Assembly (NCBI GenBank): GCA_029339195.1
Contig: JAPTJF010000210.1
Coordinates: forward strand, 1-64,000
DNA from: Micractinium sp. NFX-FRZ
Taxonomy: Eukaryota; Chlorophyta; Trebouxiophyceae; Chlorellales; Chlorellaceae
Length of the DNA: 64,000 bases
Direction: 5' to 3'
Position 1 is the first letter of the stretch, and each line of letters starts with the position of its first letter. The notes below the pieces were generated by a model that saw only the letters and a program-made list of their open reading frames with translations, was not told where the DNA came from and did not search any database. A program made the translations under genes and the position numbers. This document shows, piece by piece, positions 10,150 to 28,152 of the stretch.

Positions 10150-11133
10150 TTACGCCTCCAGCACAACCACGCCCTTCTTGGTGGTCTGGTCCTCGGCCAG
10201 CGTCACGAACGAGAACATCTCCTCCTGCACAGCAGGCACAGCGTGGCCGGGCGGGGCGGCAGGGTGAGAGTAGGCACATGCATACACGCCAGCATTCGGG
10301 ATGTGGCCAGCTGTGCTGGCAGCCCCCACCAAGGCTTCGCATCGCACGCACGCAGGGCCTCCACCAAATGGCCAGCCCAGCTGTTTCCGTTGCTGCCCAG
10401 CTCCTTTGTGCTGCTTCCGTGCGTGCCTGCAGCCCCTGCCGTGACGCCATCTCTCATGCTGCATGCCGCAGCGCCTGTCGCCTGCTTGCAAGCTGCGTGC
10501 TGCACCCCCGCCTTGCTGCCACCCCGCTGGTCGCTGCTCCTGATCCAGCAATCTAGGCTGCCACACTCACAGAGTCCTCATCATCCTCATTCCGCTTGCG
10601 CTGGATCACAATCCGCAGCCGCTTGGGCACGTTCTTGACACCCTGCGGCAGCAGCAGCAGCAGGACGCAGCGCGACGCAAGGGGCTCAGCAAGCGGCACA
10701 ACAGGCACGCTGCAGGCGCCACTACCTGGCGCCTGCCGCACGTGCGCACGTGCGCCGCCTCGTCAGCGGTCAAGCCCCGCCGCTCGGGCCATCTGCGCTG
10801 CACGCTTCCTGTGACACTCTTCGCCAGCTGCCTTCAGGCGCTGCACACCCTGCCCTTCTGCCGCAACTCAACATACGGCTTGCCCGCTGCCTGCCGCCGC
10901 GCCCCGCTGCGCCCGCGCCGCTGCACCCGCCCCGCCCGCACCTGGCTCCACACCGCCTTGTTCAGCTTGACGTCCACGCGGACCTCCTTGGTGCCCATCT
11001 GCTTCTGGGCAAACTTCTTGATCTCCTTCACGGCGCGGGGGGCCCGCTTCTTGAAGGTGATGTCATGAAGCCGCTTGCCCAGGTTGATAGTGTACTCGCG
11101 GGTGCACACCTCCTGGCGCTTGTCCTTCGCCAT
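10150..11133 (-). CDS. RPL31: 60S ribosomal protein L31 (eL31)
   Basis: Cytosolic large-subunit protein near the peptide exit tunnel. Exons, minus strand: 11133-10942 (64 codons), 10642-10571 (24 codons) and 10224-10150 (24 codons plus TAA), all in phase 0, giving 112 aa against about 115-125 in the family. Landmarks: [67 protein letters not shown] and [15 protein letters not shown]. The ATG lies directly after CCGCAG, so the transcript very probably has a 5' UTR intron ending at the start codon. The gene is divergent from the EamA transporter gene. Confidence 0.97.
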
Positions 11134-11668
11134 CTGCGGGTGGTGTGGGGGCGGCAACGCCGGCAAAGCAAGTGTTACGCGCTGTGGGCGCAAGGGCGCC
11201 AGATGTTCCCTGCCACGATGCCCGCCGCCAGCGGCGCCACTTCCCTGCCGCCCAGCCGCCGCGCCCAGAGTGGGGTGCACTGACGCGACCCCCACGCGCC
11301 AGCCGCCCGGCTGCCTTTCTCCAGCGCGCTGCCAGCCTCCTGCTGCTGGCAGATGGGGCCTCTGCAGTCGCCTCGCTGCCTGGCATCCCCGGCCTGCATG
11401 TGGGGCGGCGCCTGGCTGCTGCGCACCTTGGCAGGTGCTCCGCGACGCTCCACCCGGCGGTTCGAAGAGGGCGAGGCAGGCTGGGAGGGCGAGTTTCAGG
11501 GGGCGCATTTCGGGACAAACCATGGGGCGCCCTCCTGGCAAGGTGCGCCCATGCCCTCCTGCTCAAATTTCAGTGATCCAGACACACTGTAGAAGCATCT
11601 GCAACAGAGCGCGCCCCTTGCGACGCCCACTCACCCCCTCGACCGCAGCAGAGTGGCAGGCACAGGCC
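11134..11668. promoter_or_regulatory. Shared upstream region of eL31 (-) and the EamA transporter (+)
   Basis: 535 bp between divergent start codons. It should carry the eL31 5' UTR intron and both promoters. No individual element is recognisable. Confidence 0.45.
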
Positions 11669-14128
11669 ATGTTGCTTGCGCAGTCTACCACTCTCGCTGG
11701 CGGCCTTGCCCGGCACCCAGTGGCAAGAGTACGGCCACATAGGCTCGCTGCGCAAGCCAGCAGCGACAGGCAGCAGGAGGCGGCGGTGACGGTGGTGGCG
11801 GCGCCGCCGCTGCCACCTGCAGTAGCTTCCCCGCCGCACGGCGCTCTAGAGACGCGGCAGAACGGCAGTCTGCACCCTGCGGCCGCTCCAGAGGATGGCA
11901 GCCAGGTGCAGACCAGCACGGCAGCACCCGCAGCGGCATCCAAAGCAGAGGCAGAGGCAGCGGCAGAGCCAGCTTCTGCGCCGGGCGGCGCCGCCCCTTC
12001 GGGCCTGGCTGGCCTCATGAGCCCCGAGGCCTGGGGCAAGCTGTGCCTGCTGGGTGTGGCCGCTCTGTGGGGCAGCTACAACCCCATGCTGCGCCTGCTG
12101 TACAGCCAGGACGGGCCGCCAGGGCCTGTGGCAGTCATGCTGTTCCGGGGGGTTCTGCAGGCAGCGGTACTGGTGGCGGCATACTCCGTCTTTGGAAAGA
12201 AGAGCAGCAGCAGCAGCGGCCAGGAGGACAGCGGCAGCCCCGCCAGCAGCAGCAACGGCAGCAGCAATGGCAACGGCAGTAGCTCTGACAGCAGCAGCAG
12301 CAACGGCAGCGTGTCGGCGGCGATAGAGCAGCAGGCAGGCGAGCCCCCGAGCAGCGTCGGCTTGGTGCCTGGCTGGGCAGCCAGCATCGCCAGCCGGGTG
12401 CCCTTCACGGCCATTGCAGCATCGGAGCTGGGCCTCTGGCTCTTCCTGGCCACAGGCATCCAGGTGAGCAGCTGACCTGGCGCTGGGCAGTACCCGCCCC
12501 GCTTGAATATAAATTTGAGTGTGGCTCGCATAGTCCCCTGCTAACGACAACGACAGTACCGTTGTCGTTGGGTTTAGGTTCATTGGCCCCGCTGATATTG
12601 GGTACAGGGATCAGGTGTAGCCTGGGCCAGCCCGGCCGGCAGCCGACAACCCCGACACACCAGCTTGGGCAAGCACTGTCGTATGCTTGCCCACAACCCC
12701 GCCCTGGCCCAACTCTCCCCCCGCCCTCACTTCGCCTCCCCCACAGACGCTGGGCCTCACGCTGACCACCGCCACGCGTGCCGGCTTCCTCATCCAAGCC
12801 ACCGCGCTGCTCACCCCGCTACTGGCCTCGTTTGCGGGCGAGAAGATTGGGCGCAATGTGTGGACGGGCTGCGCCGTGGCGCTGGCGGGCTGCCTGTTCA
12901 TCGCATCTGATGCCTCTGCAACGGACGCCGACGAAGCGCTCTTCAGCCTGGGTGCGTGGGGAGGGCAGCTGGAAGGGGCGGGGCGTGCAGGGCGGTAGAT
13001 TGATGGCAGGGGGCGGAGAGCAGTGCGGTAGTTGATTGGCAGCGACAGAGTCGACGGCGGTAGCGCAGCGCAGGGTCTGGAGCCAGCCGCCGACAGCTTC
13101 CATGGTCAACTTGCATACCCGCAACCCTCCACTGCCTGCCTGCCTTCCCTCGCCTACACACAGCGCTCGCCCCCTCCGCCCCCCTCCCCGCTCCCGGCCT
13201 CCCCACCTCCCGCTCCTCACCCCACCCCCCGTCTTGCCCCCCTCCCCCCTCCCTATGCAGGCGGCGACGCCGCCATCCTCTCTGCCGCCTTCTTCTTCTC
13301 CCTGGCCACCGTGCGGCTTGGCACCTATGCCCGCCGCATCCCCTCTGTCGAACTAGCGGCCGCCAAGAGCGTGGTGCTGGGCACCATTGCCCTGGCCACT
13401 TTCCTGGTGGTGGGCGCCTCCATGCTGGCGGCAGGCGACCCCCTCACAGACCTGTGGCCCGGCTGGGACAGCAGCCCTGTGGGGTGGGCCGTTCTGTGCT
13501 ACTCGGCGCTGGGGCCCGGCGCCGCGGCCGCCTTTTTGCACGCAAAGGTGAGGCAGAAGCGGAAGGGTGGGGTGGGGCGGGGCGGCATGGCAGCAGGGGG
13601 AGGGGCGGTAGCCGGCGCGCACAGCGCGGGTGCGAGAGGGGACTCTGAGGTAGCTGGGAGGGGCCTGAGGAGGGTGTTGCAGCGTGCCGCCTATCCCAGC
13701 GCGGGCAGCTCCTGCCCGTGCACAGCGCGACGTGCTGCGTGCTGTCCTCACCCCGCCGCCACACCCCCTCCCCACCTCGCCCACCTCCCACACCCCCCAC
13801 TCTATGATTGTGAACAAGACCTTGCAACATCTGTATCACTCCTCTCCCACTCTTTGGCTTGCAGGGCCAGTCGGTGGTGTCCCCCGCCGAGGCGCAAGTC
13901 ATCTTCAGCAGCACACCCCTCTGGTCTGTTGCCTTTGCCGTCCTGCTGCTGGGAGGAGAGCCGATGAGTTGGAAGACGATTGTGGGAGGCTTGGCCGTGG
14001 TGGCGGCAGGCCTGGTGGCATCCCGCAAGTCCGAGGCAGACGCGGCAGCAGAGCCCGCAGCTGCTGGCAATGGCAACGGCAACGGCGCCGAGAAGGCGCC
14101 CGCGGCCAAGGGCGGCAAGCAGGAGTGA
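11669..14128 (+). CDS. EamA/DMT-family transporter with long N-terminal extension
   Basis: Membrane transporter of the drug/metabolite superfamily. The substrate is not predictable. Exons: 11669-12463, 12747-12951, 13261-13547 and 13865-14128, 516 aa, all phases closing. Residues 1 to about 110 are Ala/Pro/Gln-rich with a basic, transit-like start (MLLAQSTTLAGGLARHPVAR). The first EamA half starts at GKLCLLGVAALWGSYNPMLR and is interrupted by a Ser/Gly/Asn-rich loop (residues about 175-230). It continues with LGLTLTTATRAGFLIQATAL and a GRNVWTGCAVALAGC helix. The second half runs from GGDAAILSAAFFFSLATVRL through QVIFSSTPLWSVAFAVLLLG to WKTIVGGLAVVAAGLVASRK. This resembles plastid-type plant EamA (WAT1-related) proteins, but plastid location is inference. 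Confidence 0.9.
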
Positions 14129-14760
14129 AGCGTGCGTGCGTGCATGCGGGCAGCCGAGGGGCTGCCCTGCTGTGCAAACGCTTGGAAGACGAGATCAAAG
14201 CCGATCTCGCAATTGAACCAATCCACCCAAATATATTATGTCTCAAACTCTGACCCAATCTGATGCATTCTATCACACACACACCCCATGTGTTGCCCCC
14301 CAGCTATCCCTGCCCCACATTTTGCCCAGCCTGCCTTTTGCCCACACACAGAGTGCCCTTCACAAGAGCGAACACTGCCCTCCCTCTCAGTCCAACCTCT
14401 CAGCCCGCCATTGTACTTATCTCACGCACGCGTGACGTAACTCTATCTGTACATTGCACCCACGCCTCGCCTCAGTCCCATGCACCTGTAGTGTTGTTGT
14501 AAGTACAGCAGCTCCGCTGCCCGGTCTCAATCACAAATCAACTACAATCTCACATACCAATGGCTGAGACATATTCAATTGCTGGAGACACTGGCGCAAC
14601 ACCCCTCCCTCGCTGCTTGGGGGCAAGCTTGCAACCCGGCTCAACGACCGGCACCAGCTGCTGGCGCAGTTTGAACTCTGCCAGCGCTGCCATGTCTCAA
14701 CCACTGGCACCAGCTGCTGCCACAATCCGGGGCCCTGCTAGCGCCGCCCCTGCCACTGTC
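14129..14760. other. Convergent 3' flanks of the EamA gene (+) and hydrolase gene (-)
   Basis: AT-richer than the surrounding coding DNA. No gene recognised. It contains the poly(A) signal of the transporter gene. Confidence 0.6.
14498..14502 (+). terminator. Poly(A) signal TGTAA for the EamA gene
   Basis: TGTAA 370 nt past the stop at 14128, inside the AT-richer stretch. Confidence 0.5.
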
Positions 14761-16977
14761 TCAGGCGCCGACAGCGCTGCCCAGGATCTGCCTGTTGTGC
14801 CTGAAGGGCAGGCTGAGGTGTCCCTCCGTCTCCAGCAGGTGCAGCTGGGCCTGGGGCAGGGCTGCGGCATAGGCGCGCGCCATGGCTGGCGGGGTGGTGG
14901 CGTCCAGCCCTGCAGGCAGTGGGTAGGCAGGCAGCAGGACGGGTGACAGGCGTGCCTCTGCCTTGGTGTTGCAGAGCGGAGCTGGGAGCCGGAGGCTGGC
15001 AGGGTGGGGTTCCAATGGAGCGCCGGGACATGAGCTCTTGCATCAGCCCTCGGCCACGCTCGTCGGCTGCTCAGCGCCACCCTCCCCCTCACCGCCCTGC
15101 CAGATGTGCACCGCCTGGCACCGGATGGCAGGCAGGTCAAGGGTGGCGGGATCGACGTAGAACAACTGTAGCAGGGGCGGGCAGACAGGGCAGGGTGGGA
15201 GGTGAGGGTTGGAGGTGGGATTAAAAAGGGAATGGGGGCAGGCGCCGATCTGGATGGGTTGTTCACACCTCATCAGCAGGAGGACCTCCCAGATAGTGAG
15301 GACCTCCCAGAGAGTGCAGCTGCTGTAAGAAACCTCAGACTTTACTGCTTGTAGTAGGGCTGCTTCTCAATGCCTGCTGTGCCTGCACTGTGGCATGCAC
15401 AGGCCGCCACAGACCCAGCTCCCTGCACCCCCGCATGCTTGTGCCCCCTCACTGCCTGCCAGTGGCCCGTAAGAACCCCGAGCTTGGCGTGCTTGCCCGC
15501 AGGCCTTGCAGAGCGCTCGTCACGCCCTGCGCCCTTGCCACCGCCAACCCCACCTCCAAGCAGGCACAACGGCCCACACCACACCCGGAGGGGGGCCCTC
15601 TGCTTGCCTGCAGGTCCTGCACCGCCCCCGCCACGCCCTGCGCCAGCCCCTCCCGCACCCCCGCCTTGAGCACGCCCGCCAGGTCGGGCCTCTCGATCAT
15701 GGCCTGCTTGTCCACCTCAGCAAAGCCGCTCGCCCTGAGCAGCAGGTTGCCGTGAGGGACACGCTGCGGTGGTATAGGGTGGGGTGGGGTGAGGCATGGA
15801 CAGGAGTTGTTGGACCGGAGGGTTGATTGTGCATCAGCACATGCACGCGTGAATGTGCCTGCCAACTGGGCAGTGCTGAGGTTGGGGCCTGTACGCGCCA
15901 TGCCTAGCAACAGACAGGCACACAGGCAGGCATGCTTGGCAGGCGAAGCAGGCGCCTGCAGCCCCGCACCTGCACAAGGCGCAGGGCGTGCAGCGTGACC
16001 CACAGCTGCCAGGGGTGGTGCCGCACGCTGTGGAAGAGGCGCAGCGTGGAGGGCGAGGTGCCCGCCAGCAGCTGCTCCTCCCGCCCCGCTGTGGGCATGA
16101 GCGGGCACACCAGCAGCAGCGCCTGGCAGCGCGCGCCCAGCGCCGCTGCGGTAGCACAGGCGTAAGGGGACCCCCCTGCAACGGGCGTAGGGGTCTAGTG
16201 GAGGTGCTGTGAGTCACCCTGAGGGCCGCATGGCAGCATCACGCAGCCCAGCCGCTCCTTCATCACTGCGGCTTCCCTCCACTGCAGCAGCATCTGGTCA
16301 GCCGCAGAGCACGCCTCACGGCTGCGGCACCTGGCGACAAGGGCCCCTGGCCACCACCCACCTGAGGCCCCTTGTACAATCACTGAGCCCAGGCGCAGGC
16401 TGTCCAGCAGCTCAAGCACATCCTCTGCCACGCTCGCCACCGTCTGCATAGGTGGCACAGATGGCGGGCGGCACCTCTGCGTGTTAGAAATGCCGCTCTT
16501 GTGGCGGGACAGACCCCAGCGGCAAGCATAACTGCCGGCAAAGCGCAGAACATTTGAGGGCAGAAGGGAGGGACATCTCCAGGCCGCATGCGCGAGCCAC
16601 GCCCACTCGCCCACCCGCCCGCATGCCCGCATGCAACCCCTGAGACCCCAGCCAGTCCCCTCCCAGACCTGCTGCCGGTTGAGCGTGCTGCCGCCGTGGC
16701 CGGGGCGGTCTACCGCCAGCACGCTCAGCCCGTGGTGCAGCGCATCCTTGTGCAGCAGCCCACCCTCCAGGCGGGAGGACGTGAAGCCGTGAAAGTGCAG
16801 CAGCACTTTTGACTGGGAGGCGGTGGTGTGGGCAGCAGCAGCGCTGGGAGAGGAGGGAGACGTGGGGGCAGCGGCGCCCGGGGCGGCTGCCGGCGCGGGC
16901 GGCACCGGCACTGGCGGGGGAGCTCCAAACCAGGTGTAGGCCAGCCTGCGGCCGTCGTGCAGCTTCAGACTGTGCAT
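14761..16977 (-). CDS. Alpha/beta-hydrolase fold protein
   Basis: Serine hydrolase of unknown substrate. Exons, minus strand: 16977-16669, 16443-16362, 16175-15970, 15763-15608, 15165-15093 and 14909-14761, giving 324 aa. MHSLKLHDGRRLAYTWFGAP is a typical N-terminus for the fold. The oxyanion-type segment LLHFHGFTSSR and VDRPGHGGS follow. The nucleophile elbow GASGGS puts Ser at about residue 130, split across exons 2 and 3. Downstream are IRCQAVHIWQGG, Asp at about 278 (GLDATTP) and the catalytic His at about 306 in EGHLSLPFRHN, so the triad is complete. The intron after the 15763-15608 exon starts GCAAGC. A degraded copy of that exon end lies inside the same intron (15491-15540). Start chosen at 16977 because family homology begins there. 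Confidence 0.9.
15491..15540 (-). pseudogene. Decayed copy of a hydrolase exon end with its GC donor
   Basis: Read on the minus strand, this stretch matches the 3' end of the 15763-15608 exon plus donor. It shares GCGCAGGGCGTG exactly and ends GGGCAAGC where the real junction reads AGGCAAGC. It sits 112 bp inside the intron, a tandem duplicate of the junction that no longer codes usefully. Confidence 0.7.
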
Positions 16978-17673
16978 CCCCTGGTCCTATTAGGTTGAGT
17001 GGGGGGCGTGCTGCCGCTAGGAAGAGGCCCTTCAAGAGGAGGGGGGCTGCACCTCGGACTGGCTCGGTGCCGGGTTACGCCACAGAGCTTGGCTGGGGGC
17101 ACGGGAATGATCTCTGCGTGCACAGGCGGTCCACAGATGCTGCCAACCTCAGGGCTTGTCTCCACCACAGACATGAGCAGGCGGCGCCAACTGGCGACGG
17201 AAGCTGCCAACATGGCACCCTCTCAAGCTCGTTATCAGGCATGGCAAGCCTCCACTGTCGCCCAGTACTTGTCTCTTTCCCACTGCACCTCGCTTGTTGT
17301 TTGCGCGGCACAAGCAGGGAGATACCGCCGTTGCAACGCGTTGCCAGCACCTGACGTCTCGGAGCGCCCTCGTCGCCCTAGCATGTGATTGCGCTGCAAA
17401 ATGTGACAATGCAAGCTGCCTCACGTGGTGTAGCGCCTCGTTTGCCTGGCCGGGGCTTGAACTGAACGTTCACCTCGCGGCGCTCCTTTCTGGGGAGTAC
17501 GGTACCCCGTCGAGCGCCTTTGATGCACTTCTGTGCACCCGCAGTACTGCGCAAAGCGGTGCCAGCTCCTATACTCCCACTCCGCCTGCCACCTGCCGCC
17601 ACCCGGCTCCATGTGTAGTCACCGCAGCCCGCTTGCTCCTGCTCGGCTCATCGCCCGCCTGGCCTTCCTGCAG
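16978..17673. promoter_or_regulatory. Region between hydrolase (-) and copine A (+); copine A first exon not found
   Basis: Should hold both promoters and the first coding exon of copine A. I looked for an ATGGG- or MGC-type mini-exon like that of copine B and found none with a usable donor in phase 2. The open frame upstream of 17674 contains no in-frame ATG. Confidence 0.45.
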
Positions 17674-23163
<5,490 letters not shown>

Positions 23164-23668
23164 GGATTTAAGGATTATGGTAATAGATTAACCCAGCACC
23201 TGAAGCTAATACCTGTTCCCAGTCGACCACATACCTGCCAGTGATGCCCTGTTACCACACCTTGCCCTGCCCCCTTGCCCTCTGTCATGTAAGAACTCTC
23301 TCCCCCTGCTTGATTCTCACTGCCATGCCTGTTTCTTTCCCTACTGCCCTGCCTCATGCCCTGCTTGCCAACTTGTTTTAGCCGCTCCTACTTGTAACAT
23401 CAGAGCTCTGTGGGCACCCGCCGGCCAGGCGCTGTTAGTACGGAGCAGCACAGCGGGCGGCGGGCTCTGCGTCTGCGCCCACCTGGGTGCTGGAGTGCAC
23501 CGCGCCACCCTACAGCAGGCAGCCTGCTTCCAGTAATGTGTGCTGATTCAATTCACAACGTGTGAGGCTCGTAAATGGACAGACATGAGCACTGTTCCTG
23601 GGCCAAAACTGCACCTGCCAGGCCAGTGGGCCCAGTAGGCCAGTGCTGTCTGTGGTGATGGCCGCCAT
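23164..23668. other. Convergent 3' flanks of copine A (+) and FAD oxidase (-)
   Basis: No gene recognised. TGTAA signals for copine A are at 23288 and 23393. Confidence 0.6.
23288..23292 (+). terminator. Poly(A) signal TGTAA for copine A
   Basis: TGTAA 125 nt past the stop. A second copy is at 23393-23397. Confidence 0.5.
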
Positions 23669-24834
23669 TCACCGCCCACAACTCGCCAGCTCCAGCGGCA
23701 CGCCCTGCTCCGAGGACAGCACGTGGCCTGGGTCGTACTTGCGCTTTAGTTCCACCAGGCGGCACAGGTTGGAGGCGTAGTACATCTTCAGTGCGCGGGA
23801 GCGGGGCTGGTAGCTGAGCGAGGGGTAGTTTTGGTAGGCCTGCCCGCTGAGCAGGGGAGCCCACCTGCAGGCAAAGGGCAAAGGGCGCAGGGTGAAGTGG
23901 GGCCACCTGTCAGAGCCGAGAGGCTGCGGGTGGAAAGCAATAAAGGTAGAGGCAGCAGACAACTGGTGGAGCACGCGGGGCGCCATGCATTAGCACGAGG
24001 CATGCCGACCACACCGGGTGCAGTGGGCATGCTGTGCTGTGCTGTGTTGTGCCATGTACAGGTCGGGCACGCAGCAAGCATCTGCACAGCAAGCATTCCA
24101 GAGCTGCCCACCTGCGTCCGTACAGGCGGTCCAGCCAGGCCTGGGAGGCCTCCGCCATGCCGGGCAGGGAGAGGAAGAAGGAGTCGACCACCAGGTCAAA
24201 CCCCACACTGCGGTGCACGTAGGCAGTGGCGTCGGCGGGCACGTCCGCAATGGCACCTGCGAGCAGGGCCGGGGTGCGGGGTGAGAGGCAGACACGTGAC
24301 AAGGTTGTAATGGGTTGTGTGCGTACACTGCGCTGTGCTGCAGGGCAAGGCAGGACACGCGCCGCACGCAGCACAGCAGGCACAGCGTGGGCGGGGCACC
24401 ACGCGAAGCACAGCAGGCACTGTGTGGGCAGGGCAACAGGGCAGAGCGCAGCAGGCACAGCGTGAGGTGCAGGCTCAGCAGGGAACAGGGAGCAGCACAG
24501 CAGCAGGCCAAGCTTGGGCAGCAGGGGAAGCACGCGCCTTCCACTGCCTCGAAGTAGCCGTAGGTGAAGGCGGGGCCGGAATAGTTGCCGGGGAAGGCGG
24601 GCCAGGAGCGCCAGCCATCCACGATGGAGCGCATCTCGCTCAGGCTCAGCTTGCGGGTGATGTACTGCCCCAGCTTGAGCTCCCACAGCGCGGGGGAGGC
24701 CCCCAAGGGTGGGGAGGTGGCTTTAATGGGGTCCTCCAGGGCATCCTGAAACAGACATACCACAATGAAAGGGGACTCTGTTAACAGGTCACTGCCTTGC
24801 ACCTGCTGCCCCATCCCACGCCCTCAAACACGGG

Positions 24835-24903
<69 letters not shown>

Positions 24904-27520
24904 TGCCTCTGTACATCGGCCATGCCCTCCCTCCACAGAAACAACCACACACACACGCACACAGCACACAGCACGCACAGCAACCTGGCCTACCATGAGG
25001 TCCGACAGCTGGGCGGTGGGAATGCGGTCAATCTGGCTGCTCTCCGGTGACAGCCCCTCAAGCGGCCGCATCAACTTGCGGAGCTCCTTCTCCGCCCCCT
25101 TGCCTACATTTGTATAGATTGCATAGATAACCAGGAGCTGCTGGCCGGTGACCCGGTTGCCGTAGAAGTGGGGGTACAGGCTGAGCTGGCGGGGGCCCTG
25201 GTTGAGGTAGCGCTCCTGCCAGGTCAGCAGCACGCGGGCGGCACGCTGCGGGTGCTGCGCGACATCCCAGGTGGCATTGTAGGTGAGCACCTCCGCCTGG
25301 CGGAAGATCCTGCGGGCATAGACAGGCGTCAAGGCCTCGGTGGTTGCTGCGCTTGCAAGGTGGTCGAAGCCCGGCAGTGCCCACACGCCCCTGGTTGCAT
25401 GGCTGGCAGCAATGCCTGACAGCAGGCATGCCAGGGGTGGCGCCCTCCCCAGCTGGAGCAGCAGCGTTGCAGACGCATTGGGCGCGCACGCATCTACAGA
25501 TAGCCATCTGCCCATGCACCCGGCAGGCCCTGGGGGCGACCCACCTGTAGGTCAGGCCGGTGAGTATCCCAAAGTTCTGGTGCCCCCCGCCGCGCATGCC
25601 CCTGCAAACACGCGCATAAAGCAGAAGACTTGTTGTAGGCAGGGGGTGCACGCCCCTGGCAAACAAGGCGCCGGCAGCATGCACCAGCTGCCGCCCCCTT
25701 CAGGCTGCTGCTCACCGCACGACGGCTGTCCCACATTCTGCTGGCCCCCACCTACAACCACTGCCCTCTGCCCGCCTCCGCCCCGCTATGCGGAGGAACG
25801 AAGCAAGAAAGCAGCCCACTGCGTGCCCTCAGCCCAACACCTCAGCAAGGACTGTGCCTACACTCTATAAACCACGGAAGGCACCCCTAGGCCTTGCTAG
25901 GGGCCCCTCCACCCACCGGCCTCACCAGAACAGGTCTGCATACTTGCCCGTCTCGTTTGCCACCACCAGCCGCCCATCGGGCAGCGCCACGCGGTATGAC
26001 AGCACATTGTCCACCCCCAGCCCACGGCTCTTGGACAGCTTGCCCCAGCCGCCCCCCAGGGTGTAACCCGCAATGCCTGGGGATGGGACAGGGCAGGGCA
26101 GGGCAGGGTTGGGGAGGGTGCCGGCATTGCTGATGATGTGGCAATGGTGCTGACTTGGAGCGCATGCTGAGCGGGCGGTGGTGCTGACCTGGTGCTGTGG
26201 GTGGGAAGCGGTGCATGGCAGGGCGGAAGGCCTGAAGCAGGCGGGAGGCCCTGCCCCGCCCATGCCTGCACGCCACCAGCTCAGGCAGGGCTCTCACGTG
26301 CAGCACAAGCTAGAGCAAGCAGTGGGCGCAGCCTGTGCTGCTGTATTGGCTGTCGCACGCACCCACGTCGGCGCAGTCGCCCTGCAGGGCCGCCAGGCCG
26401 TGGGGAGCCAGCGCTGCTGTGAGGTCGCGGAAGCGGACGCCCGCCTGCAGGACCGCCTCGCCACGCTCGGGGAACAGCTCGATCTGAGGGTGGGGGAGGG
26501 ATAGAGTGTGGGAGGGGAGAGGGAGGGCAGGGGGGTGTGAAAAGGAGAGGGAAGGGGGAGGAGGGGTGTGGAAGTGGGCGCCAGTGAACCCCGCCGACTG
26601 CACCAGCACAACATGTGCAGCAGACCTAGTCTGCACCCTTGGCCCACGCCCCAGCCACTAACCCGAACTGCGCTCTGCACGCTGATCATTTGCCAGACCC
26701 CGCTGCGCCCCCATGGCTCCCGCCCCTCCCATCAGTGCTCCTTGCCACCCGCTTGCTCTCACACTCTTCATCTGAGACACGTCCACCACCACACCGCCCT
26801 CGCAGATGGACGCGCCAATCGAGTCGTGCCCGCCGGCGCGGGGGCACAGCGGCAGGCTGCGGGCGGCGGCAAAGCTGACGGCGGCCGCCACGTCACTCTC
26901 GCTGCCACAGTACACCACCATCAGAGGGGACTTGTAGTTGTACAGAACGTTGACGTTTTGGGTGAGGTTGCGGGCTTTGGCGTACTGCACAAGAGAGGTA
27001 GCAAAGAGGAGGGAGGCAGGCGGGAGGATGAGCTGGCGGTCTGGCGGGGCTCACATGTCCTGCATGAGGCATCAAGGTGCAGTTATGAGCTGGGCTAGTG
27101 CCCGTTACCTGTGGCTGGCCCATCAAGATGCCAGTTCCATCCAGGGAGTCTGTGAACTGCAGCACGTCTGCCTCGCTGGCATTGAGCTGCTGCCAGAGGC
27201 GGCCGTAGGAGGGGAACGCCAGGCTGGCGGCGGCGTGACCCTCCTGCTGCAGCAGCCAGCGCCCCGGTGTGCGCGGCTCGTGCAGCCCTGCAGCAATACT
27301 CGGTTCAAATTGTGAATCAGAAAGCGACTTGCCTAGAAGACCGAGAGAAGGGCTGCTCCGAGAGTGCACCCGACAGTCGCGGGGCTGCCGCTGCGAACCC
27401 ACCGTGTAAAGCGTTGCCATGGTGCTGTGACAGCAGCCTGGCATCTGCCGCAAGGACTGCAAGTCCGAGCAGAGTGACCAGGCGGGCAGCAAAGGGGCGC
27501 CTGCTTGCAGGGGTGCGCAT
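23669..27520 (-). CDS. Secreted bicovalent FAD-linked oxidase, berberine-bridge-enzyme-like
   Basis: Flavin oxidoreductase of the PCMH/BBE family, probably oxidising a carbohydrate or alcohol. Exons, minus strand: 27520-27403, 27287-27109, 26984-26763, 26483-26363, 26076-25926, 25601-25545, 25309-24994, 24745-24538, 24256-24112 and 23864-23669, 570 aa. Residues 1 to about 27 form a signal peptide (MRTPASRRPFAARLVTLLGL). The FAD domain has YNYKSPLMVVYCGSESDV, CPRAGGHDSIGAS with His at about 152, and QGDCADVGIAGYTLGGGWG with Cys at about 210. Those are the two residues that bind FAD covalently in BBE proteins. Next come MRGGGHQNFGILTGLTY, a substrate domain and the BBE C-terminal piece NLCRLVELKRKYDPGHVL. 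The intron 24257-24537 needs a weak GC donor (GCGCGT) to keep frame. Two introns carry repeats. Confidence 0.93.
24366..24470. repeat. Minisatellite in an FAD-oxidase intron
   Basis: Three imperfect copies of GCACAGCAGGCACAGCGTGG spaced about 40-47 bp apart. Confidence 0.7.
24838..24901. repeat. (CA)n microsatellite, about 32 units
   Basis: Uninterrupted CA run inside the FAD-oxidase intron 24746-24993. Confidence 0.98.
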
Positions 27521-28152
27521 GAGGGCCCCTCACAGGCTGAACGAGAAAGAAACCAATTTGCGCAGGACCTGGTCATTGGTCTGCGTCACATCGCGCAGAC
27601 CTGGAGTATCTGCCTGGTTCCAGCTGGCAGGCACGGGTCAATGCTGCGGGACTGGCGCACCCTCTCTCCCTCCCTCCCCCATCCATCATGCAAAGAGATG
27701 CAGAGTAAGCATTAGCAACAACTCCTGCCAGCAGGTGGGTTGCCATGGCCACCGTCGCCCCAGGGCGGCCCACTGCTGCGCTCCTGGGATACTTGCTGCC
27801 ACATGACATACGACCTGCTAGACATCAGGCACGGTAGGCAGCGGGTGTGAAACCAGTGGCCCTTGGAACACAAACAACGAACTATGCATGGAAGGGGTGC
27901 CTGGGTGGGCTGCCCTGGCGGGCGGTCGGCACCAAAATATTTTAATCTTGGGCGGGGAGCAATACAAGACGCACAGATGCGAGCCGGCTCAATTGCCGCC
28001 GCACAAGACAGGGACTTAGCAAAAAGCTTTCGAAACTGACAGAGAGAGGCTTTCGAAGCTGTATTACGTAAAGTCACAAGACAAGTTAAGTCACAAGACA
28101 TACAAACTCTACTTTTTAAGCTTGAGTCCTTCAACAAGAATAAGTCAAGAAG
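27521..28152. other. Upstream region of FAD oxidase and 3' flank of the LRR gene, both minus strand
   Basis: 632 bp, AT-richer toward 28100, with no gene recognised. It should contain the FAD-oxidase promoter and the LRR-gene poly(A) site. Confidence 0.5.

Noticed and set aside
9716..10450. Minus-strand 244-aa open frame as a separate gene
   Set aside because: It runs through the eL31 intron and 3' flank. Only the short eL31 exon within it is conserved, and in a different frame.
16978..17673. Long open frame leading into copine A as a coding extension
   Set aside because: Contains no in-frame ATG, has no copine similarity, and a good acceptor sits at 17673.
24838..24901. Possible CRISPR-like or telomeric repeat
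   Set aside because: A simple CA dinucleotide run in a eukaryotic intron. No spacers.
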